Source of the DNA: JBDIBA01 sp039812705
Lineage (GTDB): Bacteria; Actinomycetota; Acidimicrobiia; Acidimicrobiales; JBBSGY01
Direction of reading: 5' to 3'
DNA: 64,000 nucleotides
Assembly (NCBI GenBank): GCA_039812705.1
Contig: JBDIBA010000003.1
Coordinates: 12,478 to 76,477 of the forward strand
Shown: in pieces, positions 44,684 through 53,164 of the stretch
Layout: the number at the start of each line of letters is the position of its first letter
Numbering within the stretch: the first letter of the stretch is position 1
Notes under the pieces: model-generated
What the model was told of the DNA's origin: nothing
Seen by the model: the letters and a program-made list of their open reading frames with translations, nothing else
Database searches by the model: none
Position numbers and translations under genes: made by a program

Positions 44684-46948
44684 ATGAACTCTTCGCCACC
44701 ACGTGCGCGCGCTGCGTACCCACAGAACTCAAGAGGTCCGCGTAGCGCGCAGGCTTACGGGCGTCGTCCTGCGCCAGCTCGCAAGCCCAAGAAGGGCTCG
44801 CGAGCACGCGTTTGGCTGCGCCGCATCCTTGTCAGCACAATCCTTTTGACGTTGGTCCTGGCGGTCATTGTCGTGGCCATGGTTGCCTGGGCGTGGAACA
44901 CCATGTCGCTTCCTCCAGAGAAGCCATTGCTACAGACCTCTTTCTTGTCCGACGCGGGTGGCAACCGGTTGGCGACGCTTGGCGGTGGCGAAGACCGGGT
45001 TGCTGTTCGTCTCGATCAGGTCAGTCCGAACCTGCGCAACGCTGTATTGGCTGTTGAGGACAACGACTTTTACCACCACCGCGGCCTTGACCCAAGAGGC
45101 ATTGCCCGCGCCCTTTGGTACGACGTACGCAGCGGTGGCGCCAACTTGCAAGGTGGGTCCACGCTAACTCAGCAGTATGTGAAGAATCAGTACGCCGGAA
45201 CCGACCGAACTGTTGAGCGCAAGTTCCGCGAAGCCATTCTCTCGGTCAAGCTGGAACAGAAGCTTTCCAAGGACGAGATTTTTGAGCGTTACCTAAACGC
45301 CATTTACCTTGGTCGTGGAACCTACGGCGTGCAGGCAGCGTCAAAGGCGTACTTCAACAAAGACGCGAAAGACCTAACTATCAACGAGGCCGCCTACCTG
45401 GCAGGCGCAATTCGGGGTCCGGAGATTAGCGATCCGTACTCCTCTCCAGAAACCGCATTGCGAAGCCGCAACCTTGCCCTCGAGAACATGGAGAGGTTCG
45501 GTTACATCACCGCAGCTGACCGTCAGGCCAGCGAGGCCGTTGCGCTGAATTCAATCGTCATTCCGCGTGCAGCCAAGGAACCCAGCACGGTTTTGGCGGA
45601 AAAGGGCACGCAGTACTTCGTGGACTACGTGCGCAGCCTGCTGGTCCAGCGTTACGGAGAACGAACCGTGGTTTCTGGTGGGCTCCGCGTCAAGACAACA
45701 ATCGACTTGGGCCTGCAATCGCGCGCCTATGACTCCATTTACAACACGCTTCAGGCGAACGACCCCGCAGGTGCGTTGGTCAGTGTGGACAACAACGGCT
45801 ACATCAAGGCAATGGTTGGCGGCCGCGATTACAAGGTTTCTCAGGTGAACCTTGCTGCAGGAAAAGCCGGCGGTGGAAGCGGTCGCCAGGCTGGTTCAAC
45901 AATGAAACCGATTGGACTTGCTGCAGCAATCGACCAAGGCAGCGTCACGTTGAACAGCAAGTTTCCCGGCCCTGCAAAGGCGGAGATTTCTGGCTGGGGC
46001 AGCAACAACTTGGTGTCGAACTTCGAGAACGAAAACTTCGGTGACATCACGCTAAAGGAAGCCACCATCCACTCGGTCAACACCGTGTACGCACAGTTGA
46101 TTGTTAAGGAAGGCGCCAACTCGGTTGCACGCATGGCAAAGACAATGGGTGTTGCTGAAACCATCCCAAACAACAACTCGATCATTCTTGGAGCTGTTGA
46201 AACATCGCCTGTTCAAATGGCCGAGGCGTACATGACGTTTGGTCAACGCGGTCTGCACATTCGTTCCACCCCCATCCTCTCTGTGCAAACGGCTGATGGA
46301 AAAGACCTCAGCTGGGGCGCACCTCAGCGTGCGCAGGTAATGAGTCAAAAAACGGCAGATGCCGTAAACGATGCACTGCAAGGCGTTGTCGAGCGCGGAA
46401 CCGGACGCAACGCCGCGGTTGGCAACAAGCCAATTGCGGGCAAAACCGGAACAACCGATGACAACGGCGACGCATGGTTTGTGGGTTACACACCAAACCT
46501 CACGACGGCGGTCTGGATGGGTTACCCGGAAGGTAGTCAACGTAAGATGACCAATGTGCGCGGTATTGCTGTGACGGGTGGTTCGCTCCCGGCACGAATG
46601 TTTGGCACATACATGTCTCAGGCGCTTCGCAACGTTGACGTGCCGAACTTCGCAACGACTTCTACGTCAACCACGACCACCGAACCTGAACTACGCGAGC
46701 TTGACGAGGACAGCTCTGGCAATGGAGACGAAGAGAAGTCGAAGAAGGACAGGCGCAGAAACGACAACGGCAACGGTGATGACGGTGGCGACCTCGGTAA
46801 CTTCCTTCGAGACCTCGGTCTTGGTGGTGGGACAACGCAGCCATCCGACGGCCCTTCCGCTGCCGGTTCGAAGCCGACGACCACTACCACTCCAACAACT
46901 ACGACTTCAGAGCCGAGGAGACGAAACCCTCAGGCTGCTAACGACTGA
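44684..46948 (+). CDS. bifunctional class A penicillin-binding protein (PonA-like)
   Basis: 754 residues from the ATG at 44684. A basic Pro-rich cytoplasmic N-terminus precedes one membrane helix (about 46-71). The GT51 transglycosylase domain has E125 in VLAVEDNDFYHHRG and GGSTLTQQYVKN. The transpeptidase domain has GSTMKPIGLA (active Ser), HSVNTVY (SxN) and AGKTGTTDD. It polymerises and cross-links peptidoglycan. The tail (about 655-754) is disordered, rich in Thr, Asp, Asn and Gly, with no PASTA domain. It follows DUF5318 as in Mycobacterium. Confidence 0.96.
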   Translation: MNSSPPRARAAYPQNSRGPRSAQAYGRRPAPARKPKKGSRARVWLRRILVSTILLTLVLAVIVVAMVAWAWNTMSLPPEKPLLQTSFLSDAGGNRLATLGGGEDRVAVRLDQVSPNLRNAVLAVEDNDFYHHRGLDPRGIARALWYDVRSGGANLQGGSTLTQQYVKNQYAGTDRTVERKFREAILSVKLEQKLSKDEIFERYLNAIYLGRGTYGVQAASKAYFNKDAKDLTINEAAYLAGAIRGPEISDPYSSPETALRSRNLALENMERFGYITAADRQASEAVALNSIVIPRAAKEPSTVLAEKGTQYFVDYVRSLLVQRYGERTVVSGGLRVKTTIDLGLQSRAYDSIYNTLQANDPAGALVSVDNNGYIKAMVGGRDYKVSQVNLAAGKAGGGSGRQAGSTMKPIGLAAAIDQGSVTLNSKFPGPAKAEISGWGSNNLVSNFENENFGDITLKEATIHSVNTVYAQLIVKEGANSVARMAKTMGVAETIPNNNSIILGAVETSPVQMAEAYMTFGQRGLHIRSTPILSVQTADGKDLSWGAPQRAQVMSQKTADAVNDALQGVVERGTGRNAAVGNKPIAGKTGTTDDNGDAWFVGYTPNLTTAVWMGYPEGSQRKMTNVRGIAVTGGSLPARMFGTYMSQALRNVDVPNFATTSTSTTTTEPELRELDEDSSGNGDEEKSKKDRRRNDNGNGDDGGDLGNFLRDLGLGGGTTQPSDGPSAAGSKPTTTTTPTTTTSEPRRRNPQAAND

Positions 46949-47010
46949 TTTAATAGCCCGGAGGTTGGCTGACCAGCGCCCGGCGGTATCAATTACCTAG
47001 TGTCTGGCCC

Positions 47011-47571
47011 ATGGGCGTTCCTGAACTTGTGCGAGGTAGCAGGGCTGTAGCCGTGTTAGCGGCGTTGGCTGGCTTGGTGGGCGCAATAGCAATGGTTGGA
47101 TTTGTGCGTGCCGATGGCTTGGCTAGTCGGACTATTGCCACGACTACGTCTGTGGTGCAGTCCGGCACAGGTGACTATGCGGCTGTTGCCATGAGGGTGG
47201 TGGATCGCAACGGTGCAGAGAAAAAGTCATGCGCGTTGCTTGCCGACACCGACGAAAAGCGGGCGAGGGGCATGATGGGCCGCCAAGACCTTGGCGGCTA
47301 TGACGCTTTGATTTTCTCTTTCCCCGAGGACGTCAATGTGCAGTTCTACATGCTGAATGTTCCTGTGGCGTTGTCGATTGCATGGTTCAACTCCGCTGGT
47401 CAGGTTGTTTCGTTGGCCGACATGGAGCCCTGCACGGTTGAAGCCGCACAATGCCAGCGTTTCAGCGCCGGAGTCCCATTCAGGGGTGCCGTGGAAGTCC
47501 TCAAGGGCGGGCTGAGTGCGACTGGTATCGGTGAGGGGTCGACCATTGTTTTCGGCGGTCCTTGCGGCTGA
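47011..47571 (+). CDS. DUF192 family membrane-anchored protein
   Basis: A 186-residue protein with an N-terminal membrane anchor (about 14-33) and one DUF192 domain. The domain shows LADTDEKRARGMMGRQDLGGYDALIFSFPEDVNVQFYMLNVPVALSIAWFNSAGQVV, whose R-GLM-R-L and MxNxPVxLDIxF-like elements are the family core (here VPVALSIAWF). The small beta-barrel domain has no established function. It stands alone between ponA and rpsF. The start at 47011 is an ATG. Confidence 0.88.
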   Translation: MGVPELVRGSRAVAVLAALAGLVGAIAMVGFVRADGLASRTIATTTSVVQSGTGDYAAVAMRVVDRNGAEKKSCALLADTDEKRARGMMGRQDLGGYDALIFSFPEDVNVQFYMLNVPVALSIAWFNSAGQVVSLADMEPCTVEAAQCQRFSAGVPFRGAVEVLKGGLSATGIGEGSTIVFGGPCG

Positions 47572-47832
47572 CGCGGTGATGACTGTCACAGGGTGGTGAC
47601 ACGATGTCTGACATGAATCGTGAATCTTTCTTGACCACCGGGAAACACTTTGGCCCAAGCAAAACCGCTTCATTCGACCCAAGTTCGTTTGCTGGCTATT
47701 CCAGTTGGCTTGTTCTTGGTTCGTTCTTCCCGTCCAGCACGTCTCAAGCAAGTAAGGTTTGCGCGTTCACTTTTGAGAACCTGCCCCACTGTGGGGCTCC
47801 CGGTCTTGCATCGGGATCCGAAGGAGGTGGCC
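47572..47832 (+). promoter_or_regulatory. rpsF upstream region with two hairpins (possible S6:S18 leader)
   Basis: A 261-base gap. Just before the ribosome site it has two adjoining hairpins: GCCCCAC/GTGGGGC (47783-47797) and TCCCG/CGGGA (47798-47816), then AAGGAGGT six bases before the ATG. In several phyla S6 and S18 together bind such a leader and repress their own operon. The hairpins are clear; the identity as a protein-binding leader is not proven. The rest of the gap should hold the operon promoter; in-frame codons upstream of the ATG do not look coding. Confidence 0.4.
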
Positions 47833-48198
47833 ATGCGGCCGTATGAAGTCATGATCATTCTCGAAGCCAACGTTGAAGATTCAACGGTGGACGAGGTGAC
47901 CAAGAAGACGCAAGACATCGTCAAAGCAGCCAAGGGCGAAGCTGGCGTTGTTGATCGTTGGGGAAAGCGACGTTTCGCTTACGAGTTGAAGAAGCGATGG
48001 GAGGGCTACTACCTGCGTATTGAATTCAAGCTCGACCCAGCCGGCGTTAAAGAGCTGGACCGCCAGCTTTCTCTGGACGACAACGTCCTTCGTCACAAGG
48101 TTGTACGCCTTCCAGACCACATCGCAGGAAAGCAACCTGCCTACAAAGACAGCGAGTCCGAGACTCGTGAAGTCGCAAACACTGGAGCATCAGAATGA
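47833..48198 (+). CDS. rpsF: 30S ribosomal protein S6
   Basis: A 121-residue protein. MRPYEVMIILEANVEDSTVD is the usual S6 start, and RKLRRFAYEL-like GKRRFAYELKKRWEGYYLRIEF is the central strand. The tail after KVVRLP is about 30 residues longer than the E. coli core and acidic. The start is fixed by AAGGAGGT; the frame runs far upstream without meaning. It is first in the rpsF-ssb-rpsR-rplI operon, with ATGA overlap to ssb. Confidence 0.95.
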   Translation: MRPYEVMIILEANVEDSTVDEVTKKTQDIVKAAKGEAGVVDRWGKRRFAYELKKRWEGYYLRIEFKLDPAGVKELDRQLSLDDNVLRHKVVRLPDHIAGKQPAYKDSESETREVANTGASE

Positions 48199-48677
48199 GT
48201 GGAAACAGCGTTTTTCTAGTTGGAAACATCACCAGAGACCCCGAGCTTCGCTACACGCCAAGCGGACAAGCAAACGCAAGCTTTGGTCTTGCCGTAAACC
48301 GTCGCTGGCAAAACCGCCAAACCCAAGAGTGGGAAGAAGCAACATCGTTCTTCGACATTGTTTGTTGGCGAGAAATGGCAGAACACGCAAGCGAGTCGCT
48401 TTCGCGCGGTTCTCGGGTCATGGTCTCTGGGCGTCTCGAGCAGCGTTCTTGGGAAACCCAAGACGGTGACAAGCGTTCCAAAGTTGAGGTCGTTGCTGAC
48501 GAAGTAGGCCCAAGCCTTCGCTGGGCTACTGCAGAGGTTCGCAAGACCGAGCGTTCCGGTGGAAGCTTCGGCGGTTCGTCGGGCGGCGGTAACACTTTCA
48601 ATAACTCCCAAGACAACAGCAGCAACAATCAGGCCATGGCAAATGCAGGCTGGGGCACAGACGAGGAACCGTTCTAA
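48195..48677 (+). CDS. ssb: single-stranded DNA-binding protein
   Basis: A 160-residue SSB. The OB fold is at 1-110, with [20 protein letters not shown] and [22 protein letters not shown] Gly/Ser/Asn-rich linker (about 118-150) leads to the acidic tip WGTDEEPF, which binds replication partners. It overlaps rpsF at its start and rpsR by one base at its end. Confidence 0.96.
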   Translation: MSGNSVFLVGNITRDPELRYTPSGQANASFGLAVNRRWQNRQTQEWEEATSFFDIVCWREMAEHASESLSRGSRVMVSGRLEQRSWETQDGDKRSKVEVVADEVGPSLRWATAEVRKTERSGGSFGGSSGGGNTFNNSQDNSSNNQAMANAGWGTDEEPF

Positions 48678-49087
48678 TGGCTAGAAGTTCAAACAATTCC
48701 AGCACTTCCACTTCACGCCGCATCCCTAAAGATGCTCAGCGCATGCGTGGAAAGCGCCCAAGTCCATTCGGTAAAGACGAATGGATTGACTACAAGGACA
48801 TCAACTTGCTGCGTCGCTTCATGAGCGATCGCGGCAAGATCCGTGCTCGTCGCGTTACGGGTGCCGACTCGCAGAAGCAGCGTGAACTGGCCCGTGCAAT
48901 CAAGACAGCCCGCGAACTGGCATTGCTGCCTTACTCACAGCGCACCACCACCGAGCGCGCAGGCCGCGGAAACCGCAATGACCGCGACCGTCGCAACGAC
49001 GAGTCTTCTAACGACTCGCCAAACAACGAAGCAACCGGTAGCGAGAACGTGTCAGAGGCGGTAAGCGAAGAGGAGCAGGGCGAATGA
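48677..49087 (+). CDS. rpsR: 30S ribosomal protein S18 with long terminal extensions
   Basis: 136 residues. The S18 core is at about 32-89 ([20 protein letters not shown], then [24 protein letters not shown] and LALLPYSQR). Normal S18 is 75-90 residues. Here a 30-residue basic Ser/Arg N-terminus and a 47-residue C-terminal tail, first Arg/Asn-rich and then acidic ([11 protein letters not shown]), are added. The tail is in frame and is followed at once by rplI with ATGA overlap, so it is not a sequencing artefact of the end alone. Confidence 0.94.
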   Translation: MARSSNNSSTSTSRRIPKDAQRMRGKRPSPFGKDEWIDYKDINLLRRFMSDRGKIRARRVTGADSQKQRELARAIKTARELALLPYSQRTTTERAGRGNRNDRDRRNDESSNDSPNNEATGSENVSEAVSEEEQGE

Positions 49088-49533
49088 AAGTAGTACTTCG
49101 TCAAGACCTTGAAAAGGTTGGCAAGCGCGGCGACATCGTCGAGGTGGCCAACGGTTTTGCACGCAACTTCTTGCTGCCTCGCGGTCAAGCAATTGCTGCA
49201 AGCAAGGGCATCACTTCACAGGCAAATGCCATGCGTGCTGCACGCGACAAGGCAGATGCAAAGAATCGTGAAGCCGCTGAGCAGATTGCCAAGCAGATTG
49301 TTGGCGCGACAGTGAAGATTTCCGCTCGCGCAGGTGCCGAAGGCAAGCTGTTTGGCTCGGTGACAAACGCCGAAATTGTCGAGGCTGCAAAGGACCAGCT
49401 CAAGATCGACCTTGACCGTCGTCAGATCGAAGGTCACGAGCACCTTCGCACTGTTGGCGAGCACCAGGTTCCCGTGAAGCTTCACCCAGATGTTCGTGTT
49501 TCACTCAACGTTGAAATTGTTGAGACTTCATAA
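49084..49533 (+). CDS. rplI: 50S ribosomal protein L9
   Basis: A 149-residue protein. [20 protein letters not shown] and [17 protein letters not shown] are the N-terminal domain signature; a long helix and a C-terminal domain ([13 protein letters not shown]) follow. It binds 23S rRNA near the L1 stalk. It is the last gene of the operon; a terminator follows at 49601. Confidence 0.97.
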   Translation: MKVVLRQDLEKVGKRGDIVEVANGFARNFLLPRGQAIAASKGITSQANAMRAARDKADAKNREAAEQIAKQIVGATVKISARAGAEGKLFGSVTNAEIVEAAKDQLKIDLDRRQIEGHEHLRTVGEHQVPVKLHPDVRVSLNVEIVETS

Positions 49534-49600
49534 CAAGCGTCACTAGGTGTAATCCCCGGCGCGGCGCTCTGCCTCGCTGGGTGATTCAGAACTACCGGAG

Positions 49601-49644
49601 AAGCCGGGCATCACCTTTCAAGGGAAGGTGGGTCCGGCTTTTTC
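49601..49644 (+). terminator. terminator after rplI
   Basis: A two-part stem: outer AAGCCGG/CCGGCTT and inner CACCTT/AAGGTG around TCAAGGG, followed by a T-run TTTTTC. It ends the rpsF operon. Confidence 0.88.
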
Positions 49645-49824
49645 GTTCCAGTCGACCTGGTCAAATGTCCGTTTTCCACCTTTTGCCCAAGTTATTCCAC
49701 AGGCCGTGGGTTGTTTCTCACACCCCTGACCAGGCAGTACCCAAGTAATCCCCAACCCTGTGAAAGAAATCCACAGGTTTCACCCCTAGCGATTCACAAC
49801 CGCCCAGAACAAGAGTGAGCAGCC
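49645..49824 (+). promoter_or_regulatory. dnaB upstream region with DnaA-box-like sites
   Basis: A 180-base gap with two weak DnaA-like sequences: TTATTCCACAG near 49691 (one inserted base) and AAATCCACA near 49769 (two mismatches). It must also hold the dnaB promoter. Evidence for DnaA control is slight. Confidence 0.3.
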
Positions 49825-51225
49825 GTGTCACAAGAGAGCGAAGCGCGGTCAATCGACCTAAGAACCAACAACCAGCATTCCGGAAAAAGGTCGAAAAGCA
49901 CCGCTGTCGACCGGTTGCCTCCTCACAACCTTTCAGCCGAGGAGTCCTTGCTGGGCGCCATGTTGTTGTCCCGCGACGCAATTGGTCCGGCCGTTGAAAT
50001 CTGTTCGGCGCAGGACTTCTACAAGCCCGCCCACGCTCACATCTACGAAGCAATCGTGTCGCTGTGGGGAAGAGGCGAACCAGCCGACGCCGTCACGGTT
50101 GCAGACGAACTTGGCCGAGCGGAATTGCTCGAATCGGTTGGTGGTGTTTCCACGCTTATCTCGATGCAAGCCAGTACTCCCGCAACAACCAATGCACCCC
50201 GTTACGCGACGATTATCGAAGAACACTCGCTGTTGCGCCGACTCATCTCGGTCGCTGGTGATATTGCGGAAATGGGTTACCAAGTCCCAGACAACGTGGC
50301 CGACACCATCGACACGGCGGAATCATTGGTGTTCAAGATCGCAGAGCGCCGCGTGGCCAACACCACGGCGTCCATTCGCGAGCTGCTGGTCAAGTCGCTT
50401 GACGAGCTGGAAGCCCTTTACGAGCGTGGCGAATCAATTACCGGTGTGCCAACGGGTTTTGTTGATCTTGACGAACAGCTGTCCGGACTGCAGAACCAGG
50501 CGCTGTTGATTGTCGGTGCGCGTCCCGCAATGGGAAAGACTTCGTTTGCGTTGAACATTGTCAGCAACGCGGCGCTGCACAACGTGCCGGTTCTTTACTT
50601 TTCGCTCGAAATGGGCCACTCCGAGATCACACAGCGCTTGTTGTGCGGTGAAGCGCGCGTCGATGCGTCGCGCATGCGCAATGGACGCCTGCATGAAACC
50701 GACTGGCCAAAGATCAACCAAGCAATCAGCAGGCTTGGTGAAGCCCCCATTTTCATCGACGACAATCCGCAGTGTTCAATCATGGACATTCGCGCAAAGG
50801 CCCGTCGTTTAAAGGCTTCTGCAGGTGGTCTTGGTTTGGTGGTTGTGGACTACATCCAGCTGATGTCTGGTCGCGGTGGGTCCGAAAGTCGTCAGCTCGA
50901 AGTGTCAGAAATCAGTCGCGGTCTCAAGATCCTTGCTCGCGAGCTCGACGTTCCAGTTATTGGCTTGTCGCAGCTGTCCAGAAACCTGGAACAACGCACA
51001 GACAAGCGTCCGGTTCTTGCCGACTTGCGTGAATCCGGTTCGTTGGAACAAGACGCCGACGTCGTCATGTTCTTGTATCGCGATGAGGTGTACAACCAGG
51101 AATCACCAGAACGTGGAGTTGCGGAGATCATTGTCGCGAAGCACCGCAACGGCCCCGTTGGCACAACCAAGCTTGCATTTATTGACCGTTACACGCGTTT
51201 TGCCAACATGGCCCGCGGCAATTAG
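49825..51225 (+). CDS. dnaB: replicative DNA helicase DnaB
   Basis: A 466-residue hexameric helicase that unwinds DNA ahead of the fork. The N-terminal domain has NLSAEESLLGAMLLSRDAI; the RecA-like motor has GARPAMGKTSFALNI (Walker A) and LGLVVVDYIQLMSGRGG (Walker B); RDEVYNQESPERGVAEIIVAKHRNGPVG is the C-terminal pattern. It starts with GTG. The mycobacterial gene often has an intein; none is here. The DUF721 protein at 21295 is the probable loader. Confidence 0.97.
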   Translation: MSQESEARSIDLRTNNQHSGKRSKSTAVDRLPPHNLSAEESLLGAMLLSRDAIGPAVEICSAQDFYKPAHAHIYEAIVSLWGRGEPADAVTVADELGRAELLESVGGVSTLISMQASTPATTNAPRYATIIEEHSLLRRLISVAGDIAEMGYQVPDNVADTIDTAESLVFKIAERRVANTTASIRELLVKSLDELEALYERGESITGVPTGFVDLDEQLSGLQNQALLIVGARPAMGKTSFALNIVSNAALHNVPVLYFSLEMGHSEITQRLLCGEARVDASRMRNGRLHETDWPKINQAISRLGEAPIFIDDNPQCSIMDIRAKARRLKASAGGLGLVVVDYIQLMSGRGGSESRQLEVSEISRGLKILARELDVPVIGLSQLSRNLEQRTDKRPVLADLRESGSLEQDADVVMFLYRDEVYNQESPERGVAEIIVAKHRNGPVGTTKLAFIDRYTRFANMARGN

Positions 51226-51276
51226 GCGCAAGACGATTGGTGTCTTCACTAGGTTGCCACGCATGACTGATTCTGG

Positions 51277-52044
51277 GTGCCGACGTTCGTGAGCCACGCG
51301 TCATGGATGCGCAAGCCCGTTGGTGGGGCCTTTTTTGGCTTCATGGTCGGCGTCGCGTTGGTCGGATTGTTGATCGCGATTGGCGTTCCGCCAACAGATC
51401 GGCGTTCGTCAGCATTCAGTGAGGTTCTCAAGAGCAAGGGTCGACCAGCCGTAGAGGAGAACGCATCCGAACAGCTTGTTAATGCTTGGAGAAACAAGCT
51501 CACCGGCAATTACATGGTGACAAGTGATTTCAAAAGGACCGCTTCGGATGGTCGTGAAATCTCGCAAACGTCAATCTCGGCAAAGAGTGGCAACGACGAA
51601 GTCTTGGTCAGCGGTGGGGATGTGACCTCAACGTTTGATCAAAAGCGATTGGTTTGCACAGCGCCAAACGAAACCGCTGCCTCGGCAGCTCGCTCATCAT
51701 GTCGCGGACCCGTCCCGGTTGATCCGGCGAAAGAAGACGAGCAGGAACTGGCGAACGTCTCCAACCTGGTGCTGGGAAGAGGCGCGCGCTATCTGGTCAC
51801 TCAGCGGCCCGACTCCTGTTTTGAGGTGCGAGCACGCCAAGTCGCAAACTCTCCCGCTGTCGCGCTTACGGCCTTGCAGTGGGGGAACAGCGCCGTTTTC
51901 TGTTTTGACGAGCAGTCGGGCGCTGTCACCAGCAGTCGCATCTTCAAAGATGCGGCAATCGATGTGTCCACGTCGAAGTCAATCCAAAACAACATCACGC
52001 GCAACGATCTTGAAGCCTTGGTTGCGCGGTTCACGCCTCGTTGA
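51277..52044 (+). CDS. membrane-anchored hypothetical protein
   Basis: A 255-residue protein. One membrane helix (about 16-38, GGAFFGFMVGVALVGLLIAIGV) precedes a soluble outer domain with Cys pairs (RLVCTAPNE, SSCRGPV, SCFEVRA, VFCFDE). Four Cys suggest two disulfides. The length and pattern do not match a family known to me. Starts at GTG 51277 or GTG 51289 are both possible. It stands between dnaB and pheS, and 64 bases separate it from pheS, so it may have its own promoter in the gap after dnaB. Confidence 0.65.
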   Translation: MPTFVSHASWMRKPVGGAFFGFMVGVALVGLLIAIGVPPTDRRSSAFSEVLKSKGRPAVEENASEQLVNAWRNKLTGNYMVTSDFKRTASDGREISQTSISAKSGNDEVLVSGGDVTSTFDQKRLVCTAPNETAASAARSSCRGPVPVDPAKEDEQELANVSNLVLGRGARYLVTQRPDSCFEVRARQVANSPAVALTALQWGNSAVFCFDEQSGAVTSSRIFKDAAIDVSTSKSIQNNITRNDLEALVARFTPR

Positions 52045-52108
52045 ATCCGGTGTTTCGCCCTGCTTGACGGTCACGGATTTTGACCTGGGCACACTAAGGT
52101 TTCCCGCC

Positions 52109-53155
52109 GTGAGCGCAACTGTCGAACAGATCCTCGAAGAATTGAAGCGCGTTCGCGAAAGCGACCTGCCAAAGGCTGCCGCTGCGCAAACCGAGGATGA
52201 AGTTAAAGCAATCGAACGAGAGTTGCTGGGCAAGAAATCGGCTTGGAAGTCGGCCTCAGAGTCCATCAAGTCACTGGACCCAGCCGATCGCCCTGCAATG
52301 GGACAGGCTCTTTCGCAGCACAGGGCCGAAGTGACCGCGGTAATTGCAGATCGCTTGGAGGCCATTGCGGCAGAACAACAGCAATCCGGGGCGAGTCGTA
52401 TTGACCTAACAGTTGTTGCGCCTGGTTCAAAACGCGGTCACGTCCACCCGGTCACTCAGGTTGCAAACGAGTTGATGGACATCTTCTTGGGCATGGGTTA
52501 CTCGATTGCCGAGGGGCCAGAAATCGAAACCGACTGGTACAACTTTGAGGCCCTGAACGTTCCTAAGAGCCACCCGGCGCGCGACATGCAAGACACCATG
52601 TACGTAGACCGCGGTGCGCCTAAGAGCTCGGTAATGCGCACGCAAACATCGAATGTGCAGATCCGCACCATGTTGAGCGGTCCGCCGCCTGTTTATGTTG
52701 TGGCCCCTGGTCGCGTGTTTCGTCAGGAAGCAACCGACGCAAGGCACTCACCCGTGTTCCACCAGATTGAAGGCTTGGCGGTTGATGAAGGCATCACGCT
52801 CGGCGACATGTTTGGCGTCATCAAAACCTTCGTCGGTGCGTTGTTCGGCGATGGCATTCAGACGCGCTTTCAGCCTTCCTACTTCCCGTTCACTGAACCG
52901 TCGGCGGAGTTTGCTGCGCAATGCGTATTTTGCGCAGGCGATGGCTGTCGTGTGTGCTCCAAGACCGGATGGATCGAGCTTGGCGGTTGCGGAATGGTTG
53001 ACCCGAATGTGTTTGAAGCCGTTGGCTACGACCCCGAGCAGGTGAGTGGTTTTGCGTTCGGGTTTGGCCTGGAGCGCATTGCCATGTTGCGCCACGACAT
53101 CGACACCATTGGTTCATTGTTCACAAACGACGTCCGTTTTCTCGGTCAGTTCTAG
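52109..53155 (+). CDS. pheS: phenylalanine-tRNA ligase alpha subunit
   Basis: 348 residues from the GTG at 52109. A coiled-coil arm (1-90) leads into the class II catalytic core: FRQEATDARHSPVFHQIEGLAVDE (motif 2) and GFAFGFGLERIAML (motif 3). The zinc-like Cys cluster CVFCAGDGCRVC (about 265-276) is a feature of several bacterial PheS. The frame is open 474 bases upstream but not coding there. It pairs with pheT nine bases later. Confidence 0.96.
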   Translation: MSATVEQILEELKRVRESDLPKAAAAQTEDEVKAIERELLGKKSAWKSASESIKSLDPADRPAMGQALSQHRAEVTAVIADRLEAIAAEQQQSGASRIDLTVVAPGSKRGHVHPVTQVANELMDIFLGMGYSIAEGPEIETDWYNFEALNVPKSHPARDMQDTMYVDRGAPKSSVMRTQTSNVQIRTMLSGPPPVYVVAPGRVFRQEATDARHSPVFHQIEGLAVDEGITLGDMFGVIKTFVGALFGDGIQTRFQPSYFPFTEPSAEFAAQCVFCAGDGCRVCSKTGWIELGGCGMVDPNVFEAVGYDPEQVSGFAFGFGLERIAMLRHDIDTIGSLFTNDVRFLGQF

Positions 53156-53164
53156 GAAGCGCTC

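Noticed and set aside
47604..47846. An 80-codon frame before rpsF
   Set aside because: It overlaps the rpsF start in another frame, covers the leader hairpins and has no ribosome site.
49825..51225. Intein in dnaB (and in gyrA, gyrB), common in Mycobacterium
   Set aside because: Lengths are normal and motifs are continuous; no splicing motifs are present.
51635..52108. N-terminal extension of pheS overlapping the hypothetical gene
   Set aside because: The PheS coiled-coil start follows the GTG at 52109; the upstream part is a shifted frame of the previous gene.
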